From NCBI GenBank assembly GCA_902168205.1, contig CABHOK010000003.1, forward strand, positions 1,550,001 through 1,614,000: a stretch of DNA of 64,000 nt, written 5' to 3'. Shown in pieces: positions 17,485-27,187 of this stretch (positions within the stretch are counted from its first letter, which is position 1; each line of letters opens with the position of its first letter). The notes under the pieces are model-generated. The model searched no databases. It had not been told where the DNA came from and saw nothing but the letters and a program-made list of their open reading frames with translations. Both the position numbers and the translations under genes were made by a program. Source of the stretch: an uncultured Chitinophaga sp. (GTDB lineage Bacteria > Bacteroidota > Bacteroidia > Cytophagales > Cyclobacteriaceae).

Positions 17485-17537
17485 TGATAGCGGCTTCACC
17501 GTCATGTTAGTTTGCTTCATTATGTAACGCAATTTTT

Positions 17538-18548
17538 ATGAAGACCATTCAATCAGACAAATTTGGAATTGAAAATTTAAAAATCACATCCACTCCGAAA
17601 CCAACGCCCGGCCCTCATGAAGTGCTGGTAAAGATAGAAGCTGCATCGTTAAATTACCTCGACCTGATGGTGATCAACGGGCAGTATAATCCTCAACTTC
17701 CGTTGCCACACGTTCCTTGTTCCGATGGCTCGGGCACCGTGGAAACTACCGGAAGCAACGTAACCCGTTGGAAAAAAGGTGATCGTGTCACTACACATTT
17801 CATTCAGCAATGGATCAGCGGAAGCAAAACACCTGAGTTATTCTTAAGTCGCACCGGTCTCGAACATCCCGGTGTACTGCGAGAGTATATTTCCATTCCT
17901 GAAACTGCGCTCGTGCGTACACCCGATATACTTTCAGCAGAGGAAGCCTCTACATTGCCGATAGCAGCACTCACAGCCTGGACCGGACTATTCGAATACG
18001 CGCGATTAAAACCCGGACAAACACTGCTGACACAAGGGTCTGGTGGTGTATCGATCTTTGCCCTGCAGCTCGCTAAAGCAGCCGGGGCGCGGGTTATTGC
18101 GCTGTCCGGTTCACCTGCAAAACTGGAGAAGCTTCGCGCGCTCGGAGCCGATGAAGTGATCAACTATCGCGAGACTCCCGACTGGCATGTTGAAGCAAGG
18201 CGTTTGACGGATAGGGAGGGCGTTGACGCTATTCTCGATGTAGTAGGAACGGACACGCTTACCAAATCTATTTACGCGATTAAAGCCGATGGATTTATAG
18301 GCCTTACGGGAAATCTCTCCGGTGCTGTAGTACCGTTTAATATATATGACACGGTGCCGGCCAACGCAACCCTGCGCGGTATATCGGTGGGAAGTGTTGA
18401 GAATTTCAGAGCACTGCTGAAAGCTGTTGAGACTGTAAAGCTGAAACCTGTTATTGATTCGGTATTCCCGATGGATAGGATACAGGAGGCGTACCGATAC
18501 ATGCAGCAAGGCACGTTCTTTGGGAAGATTGTGATCAAGATAGATTGA
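17538..18548 (+). CDS. zinc-independent MDR-family NAD(P)-dependent alcohol dehydrogenase / quinone oxidoreductase
   Basis: 336-residue medium-chain dehydrogenase/reductase. GroES-like domain at about 1-125 (PHEVLVKIEAASLNYLDLMV is the quinone-reductase form without the catalytic zinc ligands), Rossmann domain with TQGSGGVSIFALQLAKAAGA at about 155-180, and a C-terminal QGTFFGKIVIK. It probably reduces quinones or enals with NADPH. It is divergent from the HxlR regulator and probably derepressed by reactive electrophiles. The stop is followed within seven bases by a fragment of palindromic repeat A. Confidence 0.9.
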   Translation: MKTIQSDKFGIENLKITSTPKPTPGPHEVLVKIEAASLNYLDLMVINGQYNPQLPLPHVPCSDGSGTVETTGSNVTRWKKGDRVTTHFIQQWISGSKTPELFLSRTGLEHPGVLREYISIPETALVRTPDILSAEEASTLPIAALTAWTGLFEYARLKPGQTLLTQGSGGVSIFALQLAKAAGARVIALSGSPAKLEKLRALGADEVINYRETPDWHVEARRLTDREGVDAILDVVGTDTLTKSIYAIKADGFIGLTGNLSGAVVPFNIYDTVPANATLRGISVGSVENFRALLKAVETVKLKPVIDSVFPMDRIQEAYRYMQQGTFFGKIVIKID

Positions 18549-18554
18549 GGGGAA

Positions 18555-18571
18555 GGCTGCTGGCTGCAGGA
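18555..18571. repeat. fragment of repeat family A (inner arm)
   Basis: GGCTGCTGGCTGCAGGA matches the inner arm of the elements at 9895 and 37072. The neighbouring GAGGTTACGAGGGGAGCT (to about 18599) may be a degenerate outer arm. It starts six bases after a stop codon, as in the other copies. Confidence 0.4.
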
Positions 18572-18633
18572 TGGTAGCGGTGAGGTTACGAGGGGAGCTA
18601 TAATTCGTTAATCCACCTATATGATCTATATGT

Positions 18634-18671
18634 AAAGAGAGAGTCGTTGTATTGAAACGCTCTCTCTTTAT
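18634..18671. terminator. bidirectional terminator between oxidoreductase and ABC exporter
   Basis: AAGAGAGAGTCGTT (18635-18648) pairs with AACGCTCTCTCTTT (18656-18669) with one bulged base and a 7-base loop, followed by TATAAAT. The two flanking genes converge on it. Confidence 0.75.
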
Positions 18672-18701
18672 AAATAGCAATGACAGGTAAGATCGTTGCT
18701 T

Positions 18702-20438
18702 TTATATTCTGGCCTGATAGGTATATAGTTCGAAGTACCGGCCTTTCTTTTCAATAAGTTGTTCGTGTTTGCCGCGCTCTTGTATCTCGCCTCCTTCAAT
18801 TACCAGGATCTGATCGGCCTGGCGGATGGTGCTTAACCGGTGCGCGATCACAAAGGTTGTGCGGCCTTTCATCAGTCTGCTGAGACTGTCCTGTATTAAC
18901 GATTCTGATTCGGTGTCAAGATTAGATGTCGCTTCATCGAGAATGAGAACGCGCGGGTTGGCCAGTATAGCACGTGCAATAGCAACACGTTGGCGCTGTC
19001 CACCGGAGAGTTTTACACCCCGTTCGCCAATAACCGTATCGAGTCCTTTCTCGAATGAATCCGTGAACTGATCGACATTGGCAGCACGAACTGCCTGCAG
19101 CAATTCTTCTTCAGAAGCGCCCGGGCGTGGGAAGAGTATATTTTCACGAATCGTTCCTTCGAACAGAAAGTCGTCCTGTAATACAACTCCCAACTGACTC
19201 CGGTAACTGTCCAGCGAAACTTTCGCGAGATCAACACCATCTACCGTAATAGTACCGCTCTCCGGATTCAGGAAGGAAGCAGCGAGTCCGGCAATGGTTG
19301 TCTTGCCTGAACCTGATGTACCCACCAGGGCCGTAACGGTACCGTTAGGCGCAGAGAAACTGATGTTTCTCAAAACAGATTTACCTTCGTCATACGCAAA
19401 CGACACGTTGTTAAAAGCTATATCGCCTTTGATCGTGCCGATCTTCATGGTGCGCGTGATGCCATCGTCTTCCGGTGTCATGTTCATGATCTCTTCCGTA
19501 CGATCGAGCCCGGCAAACGCTTCGGTCAATTGACTGCCGATGTTACTCATCTGCACAATAGGAGCGATCATAAAACCAAGGTACAGCGTGAAGGAAAGAA
19601 AGTCTCCGAAGGTCATGTTCCCATGGATGATCATATACCCACCAATCCCCATAATACCTGTGCTGGCGAGTCCTAAGAGAAACGTTGCTGAACTAGTAAC
19701 GAGACTCGTAGAAGTGAGACTTTGTTTTACATTGAGGAAAAGTTTTTCAACGCCTGCCTCAAATGTTTTGATCTCCTGTGCTTCGGCATTGAAACCTTTG
19801 ATAACGCGAACACCGTTGAGTGTTTCCGTTAAGCGACCGGTAACTTCTGCGTTGAGTTTGCCGCGTTCGCGAAATATAGGGCGTATCTTGTTAAACGCCT
19901 GCAGGGATATAAATCCAAATATGGCAACGGGCAATAATACATACAGCGTCATCATCGGGCTGATGTTGATCAACAGCACCAGGCAGATTACTGCGCTGAG
20001 CAATCCACCCACGAGTTGTACCAGGCCGGTACCCACCAGGTTGCGTACGCCTTCTACATCCGTCATGATGCGCGATACGAGCGCACCCGATTTGCTGTTG
20101 TCGAAGAAACGCACCGGTAGTCTGAGAATCTGTTTCTGAACTTTTACCCGTAACACCGATATAAGGTGCTGCGCTTCAACACTCAGTAACTTGGTGAGCA
20201 GAAAAGATGTTACTGCTTGTATTATGATAGCACCTACTACACCGCCCAGCAGATAATATAGCATGGTGATGTTCTTCTTGGCGATCACTTCGTCAACCAG
20301 GTATTTACTAGCCCACGGTAGAACAAGGCCGGAGATGCGGCTGATAACAATGAGGATAAGACCAACAAACAAAAGATTTCTGCGGGGCCATACAATGGTT
20401 TTAAAAACATGGCCAATAGTAACTTTCGGTTTCGACAT
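18702..20438 (-). CDS. MsbA/BmrA-type ABC transporter, fused membrane and ATPase domains
   Basis: Half-transporter of 578 residues expected to work as a homodimer exporter of lipid or drug. Six transmembrane helices span about 20-315 (LLFVGLILIVISRISGLVL, IIIQAVTSFLLTKLL, GLVQLVGGLLSAVICLVLLI and others). The ATPase domain follows with Walker A (VGTSGSGKTT) near 378, Q-loop (GVVLQDDFLF), signature LSGGQRQRVAIARAIL, Walker B (RVLILDEATSNLD) and the switch histidine (FVIAHRLSTI). All catalytic residues are intact. Monocistronic by spacing. Confidence 0.93.
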   Translation of the reverse strand: MSKPKVTIGHVFKTIVWPRRNLLFVGLILIVISRISGLVLPWASKYLVDEVIAKKNITMLYYLLGGVVGAIIIQAVTSFLLTKLLSVEAQHLISVLRVKVQKQILRLPVRFFDNSKSGALVSRIMTDVEGVRNLVGTGLVQLVGGLLSAVICLVLLINISPMMTLYVLLPVAIFGFISLQAFNKIRPIFRERGKLNAEVTGRLTETLNGVRVIKGFNAEAQEIKTFEAGVEKLFLNVKQSLTSTSLVTSSATFLLGLASTGIMGIGGYMIIHGNMTFGDFLSFTLYLGFMIAPIVQMSNIGSQLTEAFAGLDRTEEIMNMTPEDDGITRTMKIGTIKGDIAFNNVSFAYDEGKSVLRNISFSAPNGTVTALVGTSGSGKTTIAGLAASFLNPESGTITVDGVDLAKVSLDSYRSQLGVVLQDDFLFEGTIRENILFPRPGASEEELLQAVRAANVDQFTDSFEKGLDTVIGERGVKLSGGQRQRVAIARAILANPRVLILDEATSNLDTESESLIQDSLSRLMKGRTTFVIAHRLSTIRQADQILVIEGGEIQERGKHEQLIEKKGRYFELYTYQARI

Positions 20439-20599
20439 TGAACGTTTGATTTGAGGTACGCAGAGAACAAGACGGAAGACAGATTAGTTTTATTCTTCCC
20501 GCCCATAAAATAAACGTATTTTTTCATTTGTGCTGTCCGGAATTTACCGGCATGTCAAATTCGATGTTGAGATCTACTTTAGCGTAATTATAGTGTATA

Positions 20600-20624
20600 G
20601 CCTCCTGTTCATTGGGCAGGAGGC
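20600..20624 (-). terminator. hairpin after the GH31 gene, possible terminator
   Basis: A perfect 8-bp stem, GCCTCCTG (20600-20607) with CAGGAGGC (20617-20624), lies 62 bases after the GH31 stop. There is no T-tract on either strand, so termination is uncertain. Confidence 0.4.
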
Positions 20625-20685
20625 TGTGTTGATGAGTATATAATATATTCTAAATGATTAAAAGCCGTTTACGCAGTATAGGCGA

Positions 20686-23109
20686 TCATAGTTTGATTTT
20701 TATAGCATCGCCTTTGTAACTCACCACCTTGTTATACTTTTCTGATAGTGCGGGACCTGTTCCTTTACCAGGCAACACCGTGATAAGATTGAATGTTCGA
20801 TTGGTAAGCATACCCGGGAACGAACCCTTTCTTTTTGAAATGGTTAAAACTTTTTGCTTATCGTTCCAGTGAAATGTTACTTCAGAATACTGCCCTTTTT
20901 CATAGTTGTAGTTGTCGCCTTCATCTTCATACAAGGTAAACTCACCATCGGCTCCGGTATATATTCTTATCTCGAGATTGTCCCATTTTTTCTCTTCAGC
21001 ATATTGAACGCGCGGACCCCATGGAAGAATAGAACCAGTCTTTATATAGAGCGGTATAATATCCAGAGGAGTTTCTTTTTGGAGGGATTGACCTCCTGCT
21101 ATTTTTTCGCCAGTCCAGAAGTCATACCAGTCGTTGCCAGCAGGAAGATAGAGCGCTCTCGATTTGATTGTGCTGAAATCTTCGACACGGGTTGTATCAC
21201 GTTCGCTTACAGCAATTTTGGAATACATAGGTTTAATAACCGGTGCAACTAGGATAGACTTCCCGAACATATAGGCATCGTTCCGGTCAATCGCGTTTTT
21301 ATCATTCGGAAAATCCATAACAAGCGCTCGCATCGGAGTTGAGTTCTTGTTGGTAACATCCCACGAAGTTGAATAGATATAGGGGAGTAGTGAGTATCGC
21401 AGGTTAATATACTTTTCGATCGCATCATAATAGCGGTTGCCTTTTTTGCCGAATTGATAAATCTCGCGTGGAGCATCCGTGCCATGCGAACGCATCATCG
21501 GACAGAACGTACCGAATTGTAGCCAGCGCACATATAGTTCGCGGTAGTCGGCATCATTTAATTTAGCCGGATATTCCAGAAGGAAAAATCCTCCTATATC
21601 CGAGTTCCAGTAGGGTATACCACAAAGTGTGAAATTTAATCCGGAAGTAATCTGATTGTGCAGTGCTTTCCACGAAGAGACTACATCTCCCGACCATGTG
21701 TTGGCACCGTAACGTTGCTGTCCGGCAAACGCAGAACGTGTAAGTATAAATACACGTTTGTCTGAAGTAGTAGCACGTTGATGATCCGATACACCGCCAA
21801 CCGTCATCAGCGGGTAAGCGTTTCTAACCTTGCGAAAAGAACCGAGATAGGTTTTGGTATCGAAATCTTCTTTTTTTAAATCAAGATGATCGGGCTCTGT
21901 TGAATCCATCCACCAGCCATCTATACCCAGCGAAAATATACCTTTGCTGGCGTAGCGCCAGTAAATATCGCGTGCTTCCGGATTATAGGCATCATAAACC
22001 CGTACACCGGATGGATATCGCATATCCGGAGGCCACACATCAAGACCTGACATCGGCCACGTGGTAATGTTGAATAGCATTCCTTTTTTGTCGAGCTCTT
22101 TATATGGCAATGTCTCCGGACCAAACGATGACCAGATCGAAATGATCATGTGTGCATTCAGCGCATGTATATCATCAACCATCTTCTTCGGTTTCGGAAA
22201 TTCAGGATTTAAAAACTCCATGGCATTCCACAGGTAGTTGTTACCCCAGTACTGCCAGTCTTGTATGATGCCGTCAAGCGGCACATGCAGCTCGCGATAT
22301 TTTTTTACTACACCTGTAATCTCATCTTCACTTTTATAGCGCTCTTTGCTTTGCCAAAAACCAAATGTCCACAACGGGAACATGGGAGCTTTACCGGTAA
22401 GCCCGCGCATTTGTGAAATAACTCCGTCTGCATTTTTGCCATACATAAAATAATAGTCAGCGCATTCTCCCACCTCAGATTTAAAATACGTTTCCGTATA
22501 ATTATCGGAAAAGGTGGTAGGAGAATAATTATCCCAGAATATACCATAGCCTTTCACGGAAAGAAAAAATGGAATGACATCTTCCAGGTTTCCCTGCACC
22601 AGGTATTTAGTCTGATGACGTTGATTCATTTTCCCATCATGAAATTGTCCTAAGCCATAGATCGATTCGGCAGAGTCTAACAAAAATGACTGCGATACAC
22701 TAAAGGTTTTATTTCCGGCATCGTTGAAATCTTCAAATATAGCCGTCTTGCCTTCTTTCAATAGTTTCTCTCCGGAGGTGCTCCGGAAGTTAAGCGTGCC
22801 TTTTTGTAAATCGAGATCAACAACAATAACTCCCGAAGAAAGTGTAACAATATTTTTTTCATTCTTTACTTCGGTCTTAACATTCTCCGGAGTCTTAATT
22901 ACGGACAGACTTTTTGTTTGGGCAACTGCTCCCGCAGGCGTCTTCACGACTCTTAAAACAGAAGGGGTATAAAAAGTCAATTCGATGGTATGCACGTTGG
23001 TGGTGCCGACCGTTGCCCGGATACCGGAGGGAATTCGCTCGTACTTTTGAGCATTTGCAAATGTTGCAACTACGATGAGTGCAACAACAAGGATAATGTC
23101 TTTTAACAT
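20686..23109 (-). CDS. secreted glycoside hydrolase family 31 (alpha-glucosidase/alpha-xylosidase type)
   Basis: Exported 807-residue glycosidase. Signal peptide LKDIILVVALIVVATFANAQ; N-terminal galactose-mutarotase-like domain to about 210; (beta/alpha)8 barrel with GIIQDWQYWG and the GH31 nucleophile motif GWWMDSTEPD near residue 400, then RSAFAGQQRYGANTWSGD containing the acid/base Asp near 470. A DUF5110-like C-terminal beta domain follows (GADGEFTLYEDEGDNYNYEKG). Length and the WMDSTEP variant suggest alpha-xylosidase or alpha-glucosidase; substrate is not decidable. It stands alone, not beside the SusC/D pair at 47.8 kb. Confidence 0.93.
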   Translation of the reverse strand: MLKDIILVVALIVVATFANAQKYERIPSGIRATVGTTNVHTIELTFYTPSVLRVVKTPAGAVAQTKSLSVIKTPENVKTEVKNEKNIVTLSSGVIVVDLDLQKGTLNFRSTSGEKLLKEGKTAIFEDFNDAGNKTFSVSQSFLLDSAESIYGLGQFHDGKMNQRHQTKYLVQGNLEDVIPFFLSVKGYGIFWDNYSPTTFSDNYTETYFKSEVGECADYYFMYGKNADGVISQMRGLTGKAPMFPLWTFGFWQSKERYKSEDEITGVVKKYRELHVPLDGIIQDWQYWGNNYLWNAMEFLNPEFPKPKKMVDDIHALNAHMIISIWSSFGPETLPYKELDKKGMLFNITTWPMSGLDVWPPDMRYPSGVRVYDAYNPEARDIYWRYASKGIFSLGIDGWWMDSTEPDHLDLKKEDFDTKTYLGSFRKVRNAYPLMTVGGVSDHQRATTSDKRVFILTRSAFAGQQRYGANTWSGDVVSSWKALHNQITSGLNFTLCGIPYWNSDIGGFFLLEYPAKLNDADYRELYVRWLQFGTFCPMMRSHGTDAPREIYQFGKKGNRYYDAIEKYINLRYSLLPYIYSTSWDVTNKNSTPMRALVMDFPNDKNAIDRNDAYMFGKSILVAPVIKPMYSKIAVSERDTTRVEDFSTIKSRALYLPAGNDWYDFWTGEKIAGGQSLQKETPLDIIPLYIKTGSILPWGPRVQYAEEKKWDNLEIRIYTGADGEFTLYEDEGDNYNYEKGQYSEVTFHWNDKQKVLTISKRKGSFPGMLTNRTFNLITVLPGKGTGPALSEKYNKVVSYKGDAIKIKL

Positions 23110-23184
23110 CTTGGCGTGGGTTAGAGTTTACAAAGTCACATTCCTGCATGAGCAAGAAGATCACGCAGGAGGAACATCATTTTA

Positions 23185-23215
23185 ATTTATAAATGTAATA
23201 AATACATTTATAAAT
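23185..23215. promoter_or_regulatory. perfect 13-5-13 palindrome upstream of the GH31 gene
   Basis: ATTTATAAATGTA (23185-23197) and TACATTTATAAAT (23203-23215) are perfect inverted copies around ATAAA. The site is 76 bases before the GH31 start on the minus strand, a position suited to a regulator operator. The rest of the 23110-23591 gap (480 bases) shows no gene, no other strong hairpin and no clear promoter. Confidence 0.55.
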
Positions 23216-23591
23216 ATATGGCAGCTTCTTGCAGCATTCTGTTTGAGAATTGCATAAACCGGAAATTCAGACTGCGTATACAGTTCTTTGGGACTATTGT
23301 GACTTTGAAATGTAGAGGTTTACTATACGTAGACTTTTGCATACCATAAACCCGTTCGCAGCTTTGTTTTGACCACTATTTTGTCGTCTGCTTCTTATTT
23401 ATCCGCGCGAAACGGGTGGCTATACTTGCCTTGAAATTTGCGCTGGAGAATAACTGCGCAATTCCCCCACCATTGTACTGCCCAAATACGCGAAGGCATT
23501 TGGCAATTCGAATCTTTATTATACCAAGCATCCGGTTTGAGAACCATGATAGCCGATGATCGGGATCTTAAGCGCACATAATTATATAGTC

Positions 23592-25151
23592 ATGAAAATA
23601 GTATCATTTGTAAGAAAAAAAAGCATTGTAGCGGTAGTCACCATTGTATCGCTGTTGCTCGTAATCAATGCAGTGCTGGTCTATCACAACAAAAATATTA
23701 TAATAAGGAACACTGCTATCATTCATAAATCGGATGAAATCTCCAATCTTGTTGACCAACTGCTATCAGTGATGTTACACAACCTTGAAATGGGTATACG
23801 CGGATACGGTGTTACAAAAGATGTAAACATCCTTAGCCCGGCTTTGGACGCCATAAATGTGAAGGATAAAAGGTTCGATGCTATAAAAATAGCACTGGAT
23901 AGTCAGCAGTATGATACGGCTCCGCTTGAAGAATTACGCAACGCGTATAGTGATTATATGGACTTTGTTCTGGAAATGAAGAAAATGATTGACCTGGACA
24001 GCACGCAGCGAGTTAAGGAAATGATGAAAGAGGATCGGGGACTACAGGTATTTCTGAAGTGGTGGGACGTAGGAAGAAAGATTCAGACCTACGAAAGAAC
24101 TATAAAGGCTCAGGCAAACAGTGACTACAAGTCTGCTGTAAATAATAATTTATACCTGCAGGCATTTATTCTGTTGATTGGTTTGCCTACACTCGGCTAT
24201 GTAGTCTACAAGTTACAAAGCGATGAACGACAGCGGCAGGCGTTGCTGCTGAACCTGGAGGAGAATAACCGCAAGTATATATTTGATCCCGGCACAACCA
24301 TAGCAGCCGCTGATGCTGAACAGGTTATCGAGAACTCTATTGTAAATCTTCAGCAAGCGAGTCGGTTTATTGAAAACATAGCCGAAGGTAAATATACTGC
24401 CGAATGGGCGGGACTTAATGAAGCAAACGAGGATCTTAACAAAACAAGCCTTGCCGGAAGACTTTCCAACATGCGTGCGCAACTGGAACAGATGAAGCGT
24501 GAAGAAGAGCGCAGGTTATGGAGCAATGAAGGACTCACCAGATTTTCGGAGATCGTGCGCAATCATCAAAGTAATTTAGCAGAATTGACGAACGAGGTAA
24601 TTCGCTTTCTTACGCAATACCTGGAAGCACAACAGGGTGGGCTGTTTGCGTTGCGCGAAGATGCAGCAGGTTCGTATCTGGAACTTTCTGCCTGCTATGC
24701 CTTCGATAAAAAGAAGTTTGTAGAACGCCGAATAGATATTGGTGTAGGACTTGTCGGACAGGCATACCTGGAGGGAGAAACAATGTTGCTCACAAAATTA
24801 CCGCAGGGATATACCTATATAACATCCGGTATGGGCGAAGCAACACCAGGCTGCCTGGTAATTGTTCCGATGAAGCATAACGATAAAATTGAGGCGATTG
24901 TAGAAGTAGCGAGTCTCACAAAGTTAGAGGACTATAAAATAACATTTCTTGAAAAAGCAGGTGAGTTTGTAGCGTCAGCCTTGCAGGGAGTACGTACTAC
25001 AGAGAAGATGCAGGAGTTGCTTTTGACTTCTCAACGACAAGCCGAAGAGATGCGTGCTACCGAAGAAGAATTGCGTCAAAACCTGGAAGAGCTGCAGGCA
25101 ACACAAGAGGCCATGATTCGTAAACAGGAAGAACTGGACCGCGAAGAGTAA
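23592..25151 (+). CDS. CHASE3-like / GAF membrane signalling protein without a kinase domain
   Basis: 519 residues from the ATG at 23592 (an upstream start at 23556 adds 12 residues without export character). Helix 1 (IVAVVTIVSLLLVINAVLVY), a helical extracytoplasmic CHASE3-like domain (about 30-185), helix 2 (YLQAFILLIGLPTLGYVVY), a linker resembling HAMP, and a GAF domain at about 310-470 (GLVGQAYLEGETMLLTKLPQ is close to the GAF of the poly-HAMP kinase in this window). A coiled coil rich in EELRQNLEELQATQEAM ends the protein. Relatives usually continue into PAS or kinase parts; here TAA at 25149 stops it, and the frame stays open for 50 further codons. Possibly a truncated gene. Confidence 0.8.
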   Translation: MKIVSFVRKKSIVAVVTIVSLLLVINAVLVYHNKNIIIRNTAIIHKSDEISNLVDQLLSVMLHNLEMGIRGYGVTKDVNILSPALDAINVKDKRFDAIKIALDSQQYDTAPLEELRNAYSDYMDFVLEMKKMIDLDSTQRVKEMMKEDRGLQVFLKWWDVGRKIQTYERTIKAQANSDYKSAVNNNLYLQAFILLIGLPTLGYVVYKLQSDERQRQALLLNLEENNRKYIFDPGTTIAAADAEQVIENSIVNLQQASRFIENIAEGKYTAEWAGLNEANEDLNKTSLAGRLSNMRAQLEQMKREEERRLWSNEGLTRFSEIVRNHQSNLAELTNEVIRFLTQYLEAQQGGLFALREDAAGSYLELSACYAFDKKKFVERRIDIGVGLVGQAYLEGETMLLTKLPQGYTYITSGMGEATPGCLVIVPMKHNDKIEAIVEVASLTKLEDYKITFLEKAGEFVASALQGVRTTEKMQELLLTSQRQAEEMRATEEELRQNLEELQATQEAMIRKQEELDREE

Positions 25152-25304
25152 GCAGAGACAAATACCTTTTTCAAAATCGACTCTTCAACGATGATGGGAC
25201 TCGTAAAAACGGACGCTGCCGATATATACTTTGATAAGAAGAATAAACGCATTATTCAACCCGGCCTTCGCGATGGTGCTATTTTGCAGTATTTGATCAA
25301 GTAG
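25152..25304 (+). pseudogene. in-frame continuation downstream of the TAA of the GAF protein
   Basis: Directly after the stop at 25149-25151 the same frame runs 50 codons to TAG at 25302 and reads like protein (TNTFFKIDSSTMMGLVKTDA, then DIYFDKKNKRIIQPGLRDGA). Two ATGs at 25191 and 25194 could alternatively start an independent 37-residue peptide. Options: nonsense mutation that removed a C-terminal tail, stop read-through, or a small separate gene. Confidence 0.45.
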
Positions 25305-25379
25305 GACTGCTGACGATAGCTTTTATGTCAGGAAGTATGTTACAGCGGGATGAGGTATAGTATATAGGCTTGTATATTT

Positions 25380-25428
25380 CTCAAATTCAAAGCCGTCATT
25401 ACGTTCGCTTTGAGGCTTTGAATTTGAG
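25380..25428. repeat. perfect 15-bp inverted repeat after the orphan gene
   Basis: CTCAAATTCAAAGCC (25380-25394) and GGCTTTGAATTTGAG (25414-25428) form a perfect stem with a 19-base loop, eight bases past the stop of the minus-strand orphan gene. No T-tract follows on either strand, so it could be a terminator, an mRNA-stabilising hairpin or the scar of an insertion. Confidence 0.55.
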
Positions 25429-25435
25429 TTAGATG

Positions 25436-27187
25436 TCAGCAATAATTCATTTCAATTAAATTGTCTCCATCTACAGCCCAGCACCGAATGTTATATTTTA
25501 ACATCAGCGGGATAAATGAATCAGGATTAAATAATCCCAGCAACGCAGATTGGTCGCCAGTATCAACGGAGATCAATCGCAGGTCAGAATTGGCGTCTAT
25601 TAAACATCGGTTTATGATCAATGACATATTCGATACATTGTACCAATCTGTACGTTCAGTAAAGGTTGTTTTATAAGCCGCTTTGCCAAGTTGAAACCCT
25701 AATGTGTATTTACATTCTCTTTCAAGTCTTTCCCGCGATTCAGAGAATCTGAAATCTGATAAACCCGAAGTTTTTAATACAGAACGGAAATATTCTTCAA
25801 AGAGCACTTTATAGTGCAAAGGAAACATTCCTCCCTCTGCATCGAACCAGATAATTCTGTTTGTTAAGTTAAGGAACTTGTAAATTGAAAATTGTCCCAA
25901 TGAACGCTGGAAGAGTGTGTAGGCATCAACTTGAAAGTCTTCAATCAATTTTGCTTCAACAAAATCTGATTTGATTTTATCAGGATTTGATTCGTTTTGA
26001 GAATTATGGCTCTCTCTTAAGATATAATTCCAGCCTCCATACGTTTTGTATTTTGCCGGAATATACTCTTCCATTTCTTTTTCGGAAATCCCTTCCTTTG
26101 TTTTTAGAATAATCGGAATATACCGTCTCAGGGTAAAACTATCGGTGCGATCATTATCAGGGCTTAAGTAGTTAACATTATTCAATGTATACGCGATGAT
26201 TTCCTTTTTATCCTGTTCGGGTAACGAAGGCGACATTACAAAGTGAGCAACGTCAATGATAGTTCTTTCATATTCATCAGCTTCCCACAATTCCCTGCTA
26301 TTCAAAAACAATTTCCAGTAGTCCATTCCCATATCTTCAGCAACATATCTTCCCTGGCCGCCCAACAGAGATCTGTATCCGTTGATGTTGCTTTGATCGC
26401 TCTGATCTAATTCGGGATATTTTTTTAACCAGAACGTTAAGCAATTCTTGTATTCGGATAAATCTATATATCTGAGATATTCACTCAAGCTGGAAGTATA
26501 CCCCAACGTAACATTCTTGAAATATCGGAAAGCCAACCTGTTGACTCTTTCAGCTAATTCCTGATTTCCCAATAACCCTATTACGGCAAATGGATTTGAT
26601 TTCTCTTCATGATAACCATCCTGAATGGATTTGATATTTCCCTTTTCCTGTTCGTTAACAAAAAACTCCAGCAAGTCTACAGCCTCTTCGTGGTAGCCAA
26701 GCCTAGATAAATAAACCGGAAGTGTAGTTTCCCAAAGGTATTTCCGCTTATAGCTGTTTCGTTCTTTAAAATATGCATCTATTAGTTCTTTACTGTTGGG
26801 AAGTTGATTTATGACAGAGAACTCAAGATGTCGAAAAATTCTTTCAGGATCTTTTGAGTCCTCTTGCTTGTAATGTTCAAAAAGAAAAAGAGCCAGGGAT
26901 TTTTCTTCAAGAAACACCTTTGATGCAAAGGAGTATCCATACTCAAAATAGCTGTAATTGTTTGCTGCTATAGACTGTTTAAGGAAATTGATTTTTTCAT
27001 CCTCCGAATAAATTTTGGAACTGGTTATTTCTTTGAAAAAACCTGAATTATATTTTTTGTCGGGATCGTAGATTAATTTTAGTTTCTCTGTTGGACTACT
27101 ATCATCATCATTAAGCATTTCATGTTTTTCCAAGAGGGCCTCATGTTCAAAAATTTCAGAGTCGAATTTTTCTGTCCAATTAGTCAT
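25436..27187 (-). CDS. large protein of unknown function, AT-rich gene
   Basis: 583 residues from ATG 27187; a TTG at 27226 would add 13. I recognise no family. The product is acidic and Tyr/Asn/Glu-rich, with no signal peptide and no transmembrane helix, and is predicted mostly helical (AVDLLEFFVNEQEKG, GNQELAERVNRLAFRYFKNV), perhaps helical-repeat-like. Visible near-motifs such as WFDAEGGMF and VDTGDQSALLGLF lack a known catalytic pattern. The gene is clearly more AT-rich than its neighbours, uses more AAT/TTT/GAA codons and is bounded at its 3' end by a perfect 15-bp inverted repeat, which suggests acquisition by transfer. No partner gene is coupled to it. Confidence 0.7.
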   Translation of the reverse strand: MTNWTEKFDSEIFEHEALLEKHEMLNDDDSSPTEKLKLIYDPDKKYNSGFFKEITSSKIYSEDEKINFLKQSIAANNYSYFEYGYSFASKVFLEEKSLALFLFEHYKQEDSKDPERIFRHLEFSVINQLPNSKELIDAYFKERNSYKRKYLWETTLPVYLSRLGYHEEAVDLLEFFVNEQEKGNIKSIQDGYHEEKSNPFAVIGLLGNQELAERVNRLAFRYFKNVTLGYTSSLSEYLRYIDLSEYKNCLTFWLKKYPELDQSDQSNINGYRSLLGGQGRYVAEDMGMDYWKLFLNSRELWEADEYERTIIDVAHFVMSPSLPEQDKKEIIAYTLNNVNYLSPDNDRTDSFTLRRYIPIILKTKEGISEKEMEEYIPAKYKTYGGWNYILRESHNSQNESNPDKIKSDFVEAKLIEDFQVDAYTLFQRSLGQFSIYKFLNLTNRIIWFDAEGGMFPLHYKVLFEEYFRSVLKTSGLSDFRFSESRERLERECKYTLGFQLGKAAYKTTFTERTDWYNVSNMSLIINRCLIDANSDLRLISVDTGDQSALLGLFNPDSFIPLMLKYNIRCWAVDGDNLIEMNYC

